Shown here: positions 22,519 through 34,312 of the stretch, piece by piece | How positions within the stretch are numbered: the first letter of the stretch is position 1 | How the letters are laid out: every line of letters begins with the position of its first letter | NCBI GenBank assembly: GCA_001986395.2 | Contig: MQVO02000025.1 | Span: forward strand, 62,001 to 126,000 | Direction of reading: 5' to 3' | Length of the DNA: 64,000 nucleotides | Source: Irpex lacteus | Lineage: Eukaryota; Basidiomycota; Agaricomycetes; Polyporales; Irpicaceae | Notes under the pieces: generated by a model | The model's input: only the letters and a program-made list of their open reading frames with translations | The model's database searches: none | Told to the model about the DNA's origin: nothing | Made by a program: the position numbers and the translations under genes

Positions 22519-23864
22519 TCGAGTATCCTTCAGCGTTACCAAAGGTCCGTTATCGCTCGGAGGGATAATGGGAGCGACATCGTCGTGCCAGGCGTCGGTC
22601 AGGATGGTAGTAGCGTAGCGTACGAGCTGTGCGAGCCTCTCGCCTCGAGGGGGCCTTCCCAAACCTTCCGCGACCTCGTCCTCGAGGGAAACTCCAAACG
22701 GCTTGCGCGGGGCGTTCTCGGTCTTCCGCACTTTGGGCCCTCGGTGAGCTCGCACGAACGCGTAGGCGAAGTCTTCAGCGGAACGCAGGTTCTCGGCGAG
22801 GCGACTCTCGTTTTCAGTGAGCTTAGGGCAGTATTCCAAGTCGAGGGGGTAGTAAACGGGGACGCCCTTCTGAATGAAGTCGAGAATATGAGTGACGCGA
22901 GGGTTGAAGTTCTGAAAGTCGATGTAGATTCCGCGCATCTCGACGAGTAGATGCCACTTCCTGATATACGCCCCGTAGGTGAGCTTCACGTATGCCAGGA
23001 CGTCGGGCTCAGCTCTGGACAGGCCAAAGTTAATGGCCGCCAACCGTTCGTCCATGATCTTGCGAGCTCTGCGCAGCTCTCTAAGGACCTCGGGACTTCC
23101 ATCCGCGAAACCCACGTCTTCACCGGAGTAAACGCGGTTGACGATGTTGAGCGTGGTTCCTCCTCGTCGATCGAGCAGCGAGACGAGATCGCGAGCGACC
23201 CGCAGGTCCTTCTTGATCTTCGCGAGGAGTTGGGGGTGAATTCGAGAGCGATCGTCGGGGTCAAGGTAATGATCCTCTTGTGCGAAGTACGAGTGTAGCC
23301 AGGGATCTGTAGTCATCCCAACACGGTCGCGCACCTTTTCGAGATCCACTCCAAACGCTAAGTAGTCCCTGCCCTTGCCCGACCAGTCCGCTCCTGTCAG
23401 CGAGGGCGGACGCACTTCGTCTTCGTCGTCCTGCCAGCCATGTCGATGCGCTCGGGCAGTGTGATGAGGCACGGAGTCCGCTGCGCCCCCGATTGCTGCC
23501 CAAACTTCTCCGGTATCGTCAGCGATCTGGAAGGAGCTGGTGGGTTCGAAAGTAAGCAGGTGGTGGAATTGGAAGTAGAGGGAGCGCGTTGAAGGAACCG
23601 AGGTCGCCATTGTGGGCGTATGTACCGGGTTTGTTGGTGTACGGCGCTTGCGATCATGGGAGTTTCCTGTTTCCGCAATGAAAGGTCAGTAAGTCCGCTA
23701 CTGTATAGTTATCGTGCATAAAAGGAATGGTGGGCCCGAGTATGTATATGAGCGGAGAAAGGGAACAATAACGTGTGCAAAGAACGTGGTGAACGAGCGT
23801 GGAATTGAGAGATAGCGAATGAGAGCGTCCTTCTAGGCGCTGGCTTCCGGGTAGTCCGGTCCGC

Positions 23865-25443
23865 CTAACGAAGGTTATGCTTGCGACGATACTTGTGAAG
23901 GATCTCAGGGGCAGCAGCCAGCTCCTTCCCCGTCTTCCATTCGTCGTATAGCGGAGAGTACCCAGCCCATCGGACTAGGTACATGGTGGTACGTTTCCTT
24001 TTATCATACTTGTGACCGACAATCGCCTCGACTTCGTAAACTTCGTCTGCAGGAGCGGCTCGAGTGTCGTCCAAGGTTGATCTGGCACCGAATTCCTCAG
24101 GGGAGGAGATGTAGCGTTTCAAGTGTTGGATGTTGAACACCGGGCTTCCAGGATAAGAGGGGTTTAGCCTTAAGCGGTACGTGTTCTCGTTGATGCGTTG
24201 CTGGACCTCGAAGGGGCCTATCCAGCGCTGCACTAGCTTCGCGCCTTCGCCCTTACTCTCCACCCACTCTAGGCTGTGCGGGTTCACTAGCACGAGGTCT
24301 CCCGCTTCAAACTCCATGGCCTTCCTGCCCTTGTTGTACCAGTTGGCTTGCTTCGCTTGAGCCCGAGCGATTGCTCGCCTCGCGCTCTCGCGGTGCATGC
24401 TCAATTGGCTCAGGAACTCAGAGGTCTCCCGGCTGCGGTCCACGCCCCTCGAGCCGGCTTCTTCGATATCCAATGTTCCTCGCGGCTCAAACCCGTACAA
24501 GAGGAAGTATGGGGATGAACCGGTTGCTCCATGCACCCTGCTGTTGTACGAGTGCTCGAGTAAGTGCACCCATTGGCACCAACTCTCTCTGTCTTCCTTG
24601 ACGTAGGCGCGTAGCATGGTTTCTAGCTGTCGATTAACGATTTCTGTCTGACCGTCGTGTTGTGGGTGATGGGACGAGGCGAGGAGCATGTCCGTCTTCA
24701 AGAGGCTGGCTACCTCTCTCCAGAACACGGACGTCCAGCGGGGATCGCGATCTGTAACGATGTTTGCAGGTAGCCCGAACTTACACGCAATGTGCTTGAC
24801 GAATAGCATGGCGAACCCTTTGGCGTTGAGCCCCGTTGTGGTAGGTACGAACTGCGCGTGCTTAGTAAGACGGTCCACAAAGACCAGGATCGCGTTGCAA
24901 TCCTCCGACCAGGGTAGGTTTACGATGAGGTCCATGGATATCGACTCGTAGGGTCTCGTTGGAACCGGGTGAGGTTGCAGTTTGCCGTAACGTCTGAAGT
25001 TGGATGGTTTGGTCTTCTGACATACATCGCAGGACGCGCAGAATTCCAGGATATCAGCCTTCATACGTGGCCAGTAGAATCTGAAACTCAGGTATTCCCA
25101 TAGCTTTTCGGGTCCTGCATGCGCCGTAAGGTAAGCACTTTCGTGGGCTGTTCTCATAACTTCGTTCCTCTCGCTCCGGGGCACGCACAATCTAGCGTGA
25201 AAGTCGGCGTCGCGGAAGTATAGAAGCGAGTTCCCGTCCTTGAAGTAACGATTGGCCGGGTCCCAAGACTCGGGGTCGTTCGATTCCTTCTCCCAGTGAC
25301 TACGGAAGGTGACGTCCATCTCGTAGCCTTTCGTGTACCTCTGTCTGACTTCGTCGCTTAGTTCTATGAGTACGGTGGGAGGTTTATGCGTAGCTTCCCA
25401 CAGCTTCTTCGGTGAAGATGCGGCGGTACTTTGGGATAGAAAC
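23865..25443 (-). pseudogene. Ty3/gypsy pol remnant: zinc finger, integrase, chromodomain
   Basis: Open frame on the minus strand with an ATG at 25319, readable upstream to about 25443. The order is an H2C2 finger (H...H then CASCDVCQK), integrase core with D in SMDLIVNLPW, D in IVTDRDPRWTS and E in HPQHDGQTEIVNRQLE, then an SH3-like GDLVLVNPHSL block. It ends with a chromodomain (YEVEAIVGHKYDKR, YLVRWAGYSPLYDEW). All three integrase acidic residues are present. The upstream pol domains are missing, so this is a 3' fragment even though the frame is clean. Chromodomains in this class direct integration towards marked chromatin. Confidence 0.85.
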
Positions 25444-26600
25444 CTAGGCTAAGGTCACGTAGAGCGGGGCAGCCTAACTAGATCGCCAAATCGTTTCAGC
25501 AGGTAACAGAGAGGATGTGGTCTTCGTGGAGATGTGAGCCTGAGAGATCGAATGAGAGAGATGCAGACTCAGAGAGCACTACGTGCAGATATCGACGCAC
25601 CTGGCACGAGCCTCTTTCGACCGACTATCCAGCATCTAAAAACTTGAGATTCTGTATCTCCTAGACGTGCGTGGTCGGAGTCGCGTCAGGTTTCTTTGTA
25701 GGCGCAAGGATGTCCAGGTCGAATGTGACCAGGCGTGCCACGTGGGAAACGACCTGTGTTGTGATATTACTCAGCCAAACAAGACCAAAGCCCGCCCGAC
25801 TCACTTGTAGATGACTCGTCGCTCGATCGACGTTATGACTTCATTAGATATTAGATCTCGTCTTTTGTGGTATTATTCATAGATTATTCATATCTCACTC
25901 AGCTCGCCTCCTATCTTACAAATAGCTACGAATTCTCTAGAATACTTGTACTTATATAAACCTCCAATTCATCCAGCGAGAACCTCAGAATTCTCTCGCT
26001 CGCTTCTCCGCAATCGACCGAACGCTCGTAGAAGTGAGTGAAACCTCACCTGTCGGCCCCCTTCAAGCTACACACCGTGACGAGTCACGCGTCACGACCT
26101 GGCTTATCTACTCCTGAGTCAACCCATGCTCTTCCTCGTCCACTGTCAGTACCTAAGTATCAAAAATGCACTCCCGAGAACACAACTCACAAAGCACGGC
26201 CACTATCTCGCTTGACTCAGTCTATTTCGGCCATACCGTTTCGACAGATGCCGCATTCATTTTTTCTTTCACTTAAGCACTCGAGGTCGCCTCTAAATAC
26301 GTATTCTACCACCATCGACGCATGGTATACCAGAGATAGCATACCTTTGGTACCCGTACCCGAGCCTATCTCTTGGCTTGCCCTTTTCAAGTTATCGCTA
26401 TGCCTGGCCATCGCTCAGGCTCTCTAAGGAGGTACCGTAAGTTTGCGAGATTACAAGAACCCATGACGAGCGGGACAGGAGGACCCCTTGTCGCTGAATT
26501 GGCACGGGAAAGGATGATCCCTGGAGGTGAGTTGTCTTCGATCGATCATTGTGTTTCTTGATATGTCCGACAGCAGGGAAAACCTCCCACCCTAATGCAT
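25444..26600 (+). repeat. Diverged duplicated segment, copy A (partner at 38490-39340)
   Basis: Begins CCTAGGCTAAGGTCACGTAGAG and matches 38492 onwards through several blocks: CTAACTAGATC, GAATGAGAGAGATGCAGA, CGACGCACCTGGCAC, GACTCAGTCTAT and GTGAGTTGTC. About 280 bp (about 25750-26030), with a TATATAAACC box near 25958, are absent from the partner and may be a separate insertion such as a solo LTR. No ORF is conserved between the two copies well enough to name a gene. Confidence 0.5.
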
Positions 26601-27184
26601 ACCTAATGAGTATTGTATTCATCCTAGTTATCAGAGATAGTGCATTAGTAAATTTAGTTAGAGAACGAACGATTCAGAATGAAAAAGAAAGGTATATAAG
26701 ATAGCCGACCCTAGTGTAGCATCAATTAGTGCAACATACAACGAATCAGGACTTGCAGAGTAACAAAAATCTACCCTGATACACAGCATTAACACAGAAA
26801 TGACGCACAATTCGAGCTAGAAACGATATATGCATTGGAAGAGTACTACAACATGGTGCTAAGCAAAGAGATCTGATGTACATAAGTGAAGTGGCGGAGT
26901 GTTGGGACAGCATGTGGATGGCGGATGAACATCTGCGCTGTACAGTAAGCAAGGTAATAGAGCACACATAGCAAAGTGAAATGCATATGCCATAGCCATC
27001 ATGGAGCCCCGAGATAAAGCGGAGCGAACGGAGCGATTCGAGCGAACAAACTTCAACGAAGTTTCAGAAGTAGATGGTGGACAAAGTAAGGTCTGGCACT
27101 GAGGCCTGAGGAGGAGAAGGGAATGATATGACGGAGGTAGCAATGGTGACAGCCGAACGATACAATAAGCTTAATGTACGTACC
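26601..27184. other. No gene recognised
   Basis: AT-rich, low-information sequence. Only short frames without family features were found. Confidence 0.3.
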
Positions 27185-27640
27185 TCAAACTTGGAGATAT
27201 TCACGACCCTTGGCCGGCCTATGCCCAAAGTCATACCCTGTCCAAAGCTTCCCGTCCCCGTCCCCCTCTCTCCTAATCTTGCTCTGCATTTTCATGAACC
27301 TAGATGCGAGACGAGTCAGCACTATACACCATAGATAGGATACGATGGGTACGTTCGCGCGCGTGGCGATGATTTGGCCCCGAGTGGGGACAATCTCGCC
27401 ATGCATGAATGGAAGCAGGTGGGAGGCGTAGCCGTTCGTGGCGTTCAACGCCACTGTGCATTTGACGTCTCCCCGTGGGATGTGCAGCGTTACGTTGCGC
27501 GGGTATCCAGGGGTTGGGCCGGTTGGCGTTAGGGACGTTACGGGCGTGCGTGTGTGAAGTGTTAAGGTTGAAGTTGGGGGAGGCGGATTCGGCAAGGGTG
27601 AACAGATGGCTGACGAGCTTGGTACGAGAGCAAGATACGG
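27185..27640 (-). pseudogene. Fragment of a DAO-type FAD-dependent oxidoreductase
   Basis: The minus-strand frame carries LHTRTPVTSLTPTG, a VKCTVALNATNGYASHLLPF-like block and HGEIVPTRGQIIATRANVP, the central part of fungal FAD-dependent oxidoreductases of the D-amino-acid oxidase superfamily. The N-terminal GxGxxG dinucleotide-binding motif and the C-terminal domain are not found on either side. After RANVP the frame continues into sequence unlike the family. I read it as a decayed gene fragment. Confidence 0.55.
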
Positions 27641-28832
27641 CTGTGGATTGTATCTACCAGTGGGGCAAAAGGGGAAGATGGTGGTGGTAGGGCGAAGGGT
27701 ACCGGATGAGAGTTGTGGAGGTGAACGGGCTTATGAAAGCGCCAAGTCGCACTTCCCAAAAAGGCAGTTATTCAAAGTGCCTATCACAGTTACACAGGCG
27801 CCGCAGCAGCGCTCCGTAGTACGGACTCATGTCTCTGCCCTCACCGACACCGCCCACGCTCACGTCCATCTACTGTGGGTGACTGGTCTCACCTTGGTCT
27901 TGTCTTGCTCTTCCGTCTTGCCATGCGCAAACCTTTACCCTAGGCTATACATGGCTCTAAAGTGACTCGGGAAGTAAGTGAGTATGAGTTTTTGATGACG
28001 CTATTCCTATACTGACAATCTTCCCTGTAGGTATCAGATGTATCAACACGAAGAAGCAAATTAGCATATAGTAAACTGGCACCTCAGGAGAGTGTGAACG
28101 CACCAATACGCCTCTGCTATCGTGCTACGTCAACAACCCTGCTCATAAATCGCAACAGGTTGGTAGCGTACAGCTGAAGCCTGAAATCCAGGGAGAAAGT
28201 CGCATCTATGGATTGGCGTGCGTATGAAGGCTGTTTATCGTAGACATCAAGGGCTGGAGTCAAACAATTAGTGTGTATATCAATCAAATCGCTTGCTGCT
28301 CCTCTTACCCGCAGGCTGTAGATGACGACCACACACACGTCGACACCGCGTATGCCGACAGTCATTACCACTGCAGCCGTCGTTAAAATCCGCATTCTCA
28401 CAGCGAACAACAGCAACTCACGGACGATACACGACAACCACGACGATAGGTCGACGATCGCTGTCAGTGCTCGTCGATCAATCGTCGCAGTTGTCATCGT
28501 GGCTCTGTCTTAGGCGCAAATCACACACAAGACTAGGATCATCGAAGATGCCGCCAAGTCCTAATGGTGGTAATCGCAGCGGCGCAATCGTTCGTTCAAA
28601 GCCTGCCGACAGCGACATACATTTTTATACTCGTTCTAAGTTGATTATCTCGCTGATCGGCATGCAAATTACATTGTAAGACAGGAATGTGTTACTTCAA
28701 TTAGTGTATAACTAGGTAGTTGATATTTTAGCCTTATGCTAGGAATCAAATAGTGACTAATAGTACGGCTAGTGTTGCAAGTACTAGGTTAAATCTAGTT
28801 AGTGAGGGAGGTTTTTCCTGCTGGAGTCGCTC
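27641..28832. other. No gene recognised
   Basis: Contains a 126-codon minus-strand frame (28117-28497) of low-complexity, hydrophobic composition that I cannot support as a gene. The right part is AT-rich and ends at the MULE boundary. Confidence 0.3.
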
Positions 28833-28931
28833 ACTTGGGACTAATCTCCCCCCAGAAACTCATCGGGAATTCAAACTCCGTTTGATAGACGCGCGATAAA
28901 ATCGCGCAACACATCTCGCTCGTCGAGGGAT
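28833..28931 (+). repeat. MULE left TIR
   Basis: Inverted match to 32953-33047, identical apart from a 4-base indel after CCCCCCAGA. It includes a GCGCGATAAAATCGCGC palindrome. Confidence 0.9.
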
Positions 28932-29062
28932 CGTGATCGTGCTAAGGACGTTGTACTGCCATGTACTTGTTCAATACGAATCGTTTTATCTAGCGCTCTA
29001 TATGTATACTTGTCTACTAGTAAAATTGACGCAATAAAGGAATCTACCGTAGCATATATAGC

Positions 29063-32000
29063 CTACTTCTGAGTATACCTATATCCTATAAGACTAGTAG
29101 AAAGTCGCTGGCGTGACTGGGCGCTGCCGTTCGTAATGGGCATAGTTCGGCGGGCTTCGTGGTGAGCGACTTCATCAACGAGTTGTATACCTCGTCGAAA
29201 AACCTTCATTCCGTTGCGAATAAACCGGGGATCTTGATTAAAGTATTGTTTTTGTTCTTCAAATATTTCGACAGCTTGCTTGAGTTTTGCGATGAAGCTG
29301 TCGCAATCGCGTTCCGCTTCGTCCTCGAGCTGGCGGCGTTTGATGTGAGTGGTTGAAGAATTGCCGTTTTAGGAAATTTTCGGTGGCTTACATCAAAACC
29401 TGCTCCATCACCAGCGCGCGTTCGCAAAAGGCCGTCTCTCCCTGTCGGAGGTGGTTTGGCAGGAGAAGAGTTGATGCTGCTCTGTAATCAAGTAGTTATC
29501 AATGTTTAGTGCTAACCATCGAAACGAGCCCGAAGATTGCTTACCGGCTCAGAACCGCATGGTGGCGTCGAACTGCGCTCACGCACAAGTCCTTCGACTT
29601 CCTCGCATTCGGACTCTGTACCCTCGATTTTGCGATGACACGGACGATCTGATTCAAGGCGCCTCTCGCTCCATTGACCGTCTTCAGGGACTGAGTAGAA
29701 CGGAAGTGTATAGAAACGGTGGGCGCGCGACCACCACCATTGAGGAACATCACCGACGCCCTGAACCAAGTGCTTGCACAACAGGTACGCATGATACTTC
29801 TGTGTTCCGCAGTTGCACGTCCACTTGCTGATATCGGTGAGATACTCGCCCTTGATAGGAATAGTCTGTAAACGACGCCAAGCCTTTTTAAGGGCTTCTT
29901 GCATATTGGATAGCCCCTGCGGACGGCCTCCGGATCGAGATTGGAGGAACTCAGCAAGTGTTTTGCGATACGGGGGGATTGATGAACGGACCAAAGCGAA
30001 CAGTGCAAGATCTAACCGCGGCCGATTGAAGTTGTGAAGTACAAGGCGTTTAAGATTTCGCCATAGCGCTTCAACCATCATAGTCGTACGGTGGTTTGAT
30101 ATACACGTAGAGTGCACACTGCGAGCCCAAAGTGACCATCGGTCTCGCGCGTACCAGTTATTCCACAGGTATGCCCAGACCTCTGTCAAATTATTCCGGT
30201 GACAGTGCCAATAGATCTCGGCCACTGCATCACGGCGTATATCGTGAGAAGTGCGCGGCTTGCCATGACGCTCAGGAAGCAATGGATGTTGTGAGGCGTG
30301 CTTTGCAAAGAGCCGAAGAATGGGGAGTCGATGGATCGGGGGACAGAACTGATAAGCCTTGTCTTTTGCCTGTGCGCCTGAAGTAGCTACAGGTACCGCA
30401 GTTGTCGTAGCTGCAGTGCCATCAACAGCTTTGTCGGGCTCCTCCAGTATCTGCCCAAGACTATGTCGGATGTCATCAATATCATCGTCTTCATCCTCAT
30501 CGCAGTCCAGTAGTTCCGGAAGTTCTTCGTCGTCAATTATATTACGAGTTTTCCCCCAATACGTGCCACTATCGCTTTGCTCACTATCGGAGGCGTTACC
30601 ACTGGCATCATTCTGTGCAACCGAGTCATCACCACGAGGTGGAATACGGATTGTCGGTAATGCAGGGGTGATGGGATTAGGGCGGCCATTCGGTAGTAAT
30701 ATGTTGATACGGTATTTCGGGGCATCCGGGGGAGGCGGAATCTAGATCAGGGTCAATTTAGTGTTACCAACAGCCGTGCTGTATACACACCTTATTGAGG
30801 AGATCTTGCTTGGCAAGCGGAACAAAAATCGAGCTCACAAATGCGAACTCTTTCTGCGCCTCCAAGTAATCATAATCTCCCGGCCTCTCAGAGCTATTAC
30901 ATAGACGCTTTTTGATTGCACGTAATGCATGCCAGAAGCATAGCTGATGTTTCGCATTCGGCCACACTGCACGCATTGCGTTAATCTCAGCCCAGTCCTT
31001 GTCTGATAACGTATACTCGGGATCAACGCCCCGCCGCTTGAGCTGATCACAGAAGCGTTTGAGTACGACTTCTTTGGCGCCACGATCTGCATCTGCACTT
31101 GTCTGAATAAAGCAATACGCCAAGGGACTCCCGAGCCCTTGACACCGCCAACTGCTGCAAAGAGCTCGAAGTTCCCGCGGTTCGTATTCCCTAGTGATAT
31201 ACAATAAGTGACCTGTAAAAGCTGTAGAAAAAGCACCACTTACACGTTGAATCCATGGCCAGTTCGCGAGTGTTTTCCGCCCATGCTTCCATAAAATCCG
31301 TCACCTGAAAGGCGAGGACCGTTGTACCGGGCGCAGCTTCCACATCAAGTAATCCTATCATATTCTCCTTTCCATTCTCGGTGATGAACGCCCGGGCGGA
31401 CTCTACAGGGTCGTCGGCTAACCTCCATGCTTCCTGACTACTCTTGAGCCAGTGATACCGAACCGCCTTCTCATCAAATGGCAGATCAAGTTTTGTTACG
31501 GGAAGTCCTGCGCATTCCTTGGCCAAGATTTCCTTCCACATCTAGAACAGCAGTTTGTACTATGTAGTAAGGACAATATATCATCGAACTCACCAGTCCC
31601 GGAAGCATTTGCGCGGCATTCTGCTCAATCCAGGTTTTCCAATGATCAGGAAGTCCGATGTTAAAGTACGGGATATGATGATGTAAGTGCTTCATCTTGA
31701 TGATCATTTCCCGCCCTTCTAGAATCGTCACGTAAAGGCTACCCTGACATGGGAACCGCTTCATGCGCTCCGCATCGCGGGATTTCCCCTTAGGCACTTT
31801 AGGTTTGTGCTCGCGATGGTCTGACTGCGCGCACGTGAAATGATAGACCGTTCCGCCCATCTTCTTCCGTATGTACTGCTTTTCGTATCTAATAGTGAGC
31901 GTGCACCTTTCAATACGTCGACGAATAGCAAAAAATGATTCAATTAACGTACGTCCAGTGCCAGAGCGTACTTTTCTCAATTAAGTCTGCGACCTTATCG

Positions 32001-32842
32001 GCTCGTGCCTTTCCTTCCCATTTAAGCAACTCATCGCCACACTCCACTTCTACGCGCGCTCCGACGCGAAATGCTGACTTCTCGGTGTCATTCTCGGCCT
32101 TCTGCGCAATATCTGTGAGAAAGGCCCCGAGTAAAACCACCTAGTCTCGTGCCCAGAAGAGACGGACGTCGCCGAGGCTCCGTCCCCATTAGGCCGTCGG
32201 AGATCGAAAAAGAATGAAAGGTCCAACGGCCTAAGGGTCTGGGGTTTCTGGTAGAGACGGGTGGGGGTCAATGTAAACGCCACAATGACGCAGGCAAAAT
32301 GCTGGTCTCGCGGGCGTCTAGGTCACCCCTTCAGAGTGCTCAGTAGTCCGTGTCTGCATCCCCCGCCATTGTAATAAAGATTTGAGTGGATAGAGCGTTT
32401 TGCTGAATCTTTCAGCAGCTAATGAATTATTTACGTGATTTTACAGCTTTTTGGGCAACGCGTCGACTTCGCGCACGGGTTAAGCGCTCTCGATTGACCC
32501 CCACCCGTCTCTACCAGAACGACCAGACGGTTAGCTGAAGGATCCTCAAACGTTTTTCGATCTCCGACGTCCAAAAGCGGAACCGTCTGGAGCCGAGACT
32601 AAAACCACCGGCGCATCAGAATCAATTTGCCACTCCTCGGTACATCCGTCAGCCTCTTTCTCCTGACGTTTGCGCTTCTTAGACCGTTGATAATCGGCCT
32701 CGGTCTTCATGCATGCCGCACACTTGGAGGTGAGTTCACCAGCTTTGCCTTTTGGGGTATCTTGGGTACGAGCCTTGAATTGATCGAGCGGCTTGAACAC
32801 TTCGCATTTATCGCATTGTTTACCAGTTGATGAGTGGCTCAT
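29063..32842 (-). pseudogene. MULE transposase, intact except for a nested MITE
   Basis: The spliced minus-strand gene starts at MSHSSTGKQCDKC (32842; an earlier in-frame ATG is at 32872) and ends at 29063. The N-terminus has a Cys pair module (CDKC...CAACM). The second exon, after the MITE, continues LLGAFLTDIAQKAEND. The core has AMDSTWNTN (first Asp, across an intron), VPLAYCFIQTS, LSDKDWAEINAMRAVWP (second Asp) and KHQLCFWHALRAI, all standard for the MULE transposase domain. A SWIM finger follows (CNCGTQKYHAYLLCKHLV, about 29800), then a basic tail. Introns have clean GT-AG ends. The MITE at 32143-32599 breaks the first coding exon. Without it the frame is open throughout. Confidence 0.85.
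32143..32599. mobile_element. 457-bp MITE nested in the MULE transposase
   Basis: Flanked by TAAAACCACC on both sides (32133-32142 and 32600-32609). The ends GTCTCG/CGAGAC are inverted, and the inner flanks form imperfect inverted repeats including GTCGGAGATCGAAAAA and GGTAGAGACGGGTGGGGGTC. There is no coding capacity. The 9-10-bp duplication suggests mobilisation by a MULE-type transposase. Confidence 0.85.
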
Positions 32843-32952
32843 ATTGTGTGGTATGAGTATATTCCTTGACACGCGCTTCTAAAACTTACAAAAGTTTGCA
32901 TATTACTAATGTATTTTACATGAAATTGATGCTATACACGTGGAGGAGTTGA

Positions 32953-33047
32953 ATCCCTCGACGAGCGAGATGTGTTGCGCGATTTTATCGCGCGTCTATC
33001 AAACGGAGTTTGAATTCCCGATGTCTGGGGGGAGATTAGTCCCAAGT
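32953..33047 (-). repeat. MULE right TIR
   Basis: Reverse complement of 28833-28931, with the same GCGCGATTTTATCGCGC palindrome, followed directly by the TSD GAGTCGCTC. Confidence 0.9.
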
Positions 33048-34312
33048 GAGTCGCTCTGCTTCCCGCACCTCAATGTTCATCCATCAGCTCACGCCAACCC
33101 CAACCCTTATAGCTTTAGTATCTGCGAGCTTCAAGCACGGCCCAAGCATAGATTCGGCCCATACGGACTCAAGTACAACGATCCACGGCTGCAACCTAAT
33201 ACTTGTCGGACGATATCTATCCTTGTAGACGTCGTGCCAAGAAGTATCAGGTTTTGGCTATGGATATTGTTTCCGTCAACAGTAGTCAACAGGTATGTCG
33301 CAGTTTCTTCTGTGATACTCAGATTATAACCTACGACTCTCGCCACGTCAGGTTGGTTTTTTCCAGGAGACAGATCTTCAGGAGGACCGATCTTTAGGAG
33401 ACGGATCAGCTGCTCCCTGAGTAGCTATTTGGTCGATGTTTTGTTGACAGTAAGTTCGTCTTCTGTGCTTCTTGCCGGTGGTAATCTCATATTCGTGCCC
33501 CTACGCTCTCAAGCATCCAGCTTCGACCTGTATGCCGTTCCTCAGGCCAGGTTTGGATTCCTCAGAGCTACTGATAAGTAATCGCTCAAACATGCCTGAC
33601 AGGCATCCCGAGCTGCTCTGTTAGTCGTATTTGTCACTCTAATGAGGCCTCATGCGGGCACGAATGCATTCGATTCCTGTCAAACTGTTTGCTGCGCTAC
33701 GGGAATCACAAGGGTCATCGAATGTAGTGTATTATGACTCTTTGAAGTTGAAACTACACGCGCGCAGACGGTGTGTGTAATCGCCCTACTATGCGAGATG
33801 CACGGATTGAGAGAGTATCGTGTCAGTGTCCTCACGCTCCAAAGTGTTCATGTTGTGAGTGAACCACATTTGTTTCCCGCATTTTATTGGCTATCTTGTC
33901 CGCGACGTCTCCTTTACATCATACAGGGCAAGAATTATTGATTCGGAGGTTCACAAGTGGCTTTTCCGTGGTTGGGAGATATACGTTGCGAGAAGGCACG
34001 GCTCATAGCGCGGACTGTGACAGAAGTATCGCGCGAGAAGCCTCTCATTGGCATATGTGGGAGGACGCACTCATCAAGCGTCCACGGTTTCCTGTCATAT
34101 ATACACAGCGTTCACGCACGGCCCCTTTCATTCCCTAGATCTTTCTTTTCCATATTCTCTGACCATCAATCAGTGGTGCGTCTCCTCTGCACTGCATCCA
34201 AGTACACGAGCTGATGTCTTCCCGTGCATATAGCTACTCAACCCAGGGCGGGCTGCCCTCGAGTCCTCCCGCGACCTCATCAGTTACCCTAGGAACCCTC
34301 ATCCACCACGGT
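33048..34312 (+). promoter_or_regulatory. Upstream region of HeLo/ankyrin gene 1
   Basis: No supported ORF. From about 33990 it matches, at moderate divergence, the leaders of genes 2 and 3 (blocks TGACAGAA, GAGAA(C/G)GC, CGTCCA(C/T)GG, CGGGCTGCCCTC). CAGGTATGTCGC at about 33292 resembles a splice donor also seen upstream of gene 3, so a 5' untranslated exon is possible. Confidence 0.4.

Larger units (their letters stand above)
20448..23610 (-). pseudogene. Unrecognised 647-aa ORF in the 3' position of the gypsy element, split by copy 4
   Basis: Intronless reading frame on the minus strand: 23610-22519, then the element, then 21299-20448. With the element removed codons join in frame (...LKDTRLVAETLSELR), giving about 647 residues. 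I do not recognise the family. The sequence is rich in charged residues and has no evident signal peptide or clear transmembrane segment. Stretches such as SGKGRDYLAFGVDLEKVRDR and YYPLDLEYCPKLTENESRL look like a folded soluble protein. It lies between pol and the LTR, where retroviruses keep env, but nothing in it looks like a glycoprotein. The interrupted ORF ends 18 residues into the element. It may be an accessory gene of this retroelement lineage or a captured host gene. Confidence 0.5.
20106..25443 (-). mobile_element. 5'-truncated Ty3/gypsy retrotransposon with an extra 3' ORF
   Basis: Read on the minus strand it holds the integrase-chromodomain end of pol (25443-23865), a 254-bp gap, an unrecognised long ORF (23610-20448), a purine tract (CTGGGGGGCTC, about 20413-20425) and an LTR starting TGTGACCGGGTAGGG. 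Gag, protease and reverse transcriptase are absent, with an abrupt break at about 25443. It sits at the 5' end of the DUF6589 remnant. Element copy 4 is nested in it. No second LTR was found, so it cannot move on its own. Confidence 0.6.
28833..33047 (-). mobile_element. Mutator-like element (MULE) with 9-bp TSD
   Basis: Termini ACTTGGGACTAATC are exactly inverted at the two ends and extend as TIRs of about 95-99 bp. The 9-bp GAGTCGCTC is present immediately outside both ends (28824-28832 and 33048-33056), the target duplication length typical of MULEs. The element contains one spliced transposase gene on the minus strand and a nested MITE. The structure is complete, which implies fairly recent insertion. 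Confidence 0.9.

Noticed and set aside
20448..23610. A retroviral-type env protein in the gypsy element.
   Set aside because: Position fits, but there is no signal peptide, clear membrane anchor or cleavage motif, and no recognisable glycoprotein pattern.
28117..28497. 126-aa minus-strand membrane-like ORF.
   Set aside because: Low-complexity composition, no family pattern, and an equally open frame on the opposite strand.
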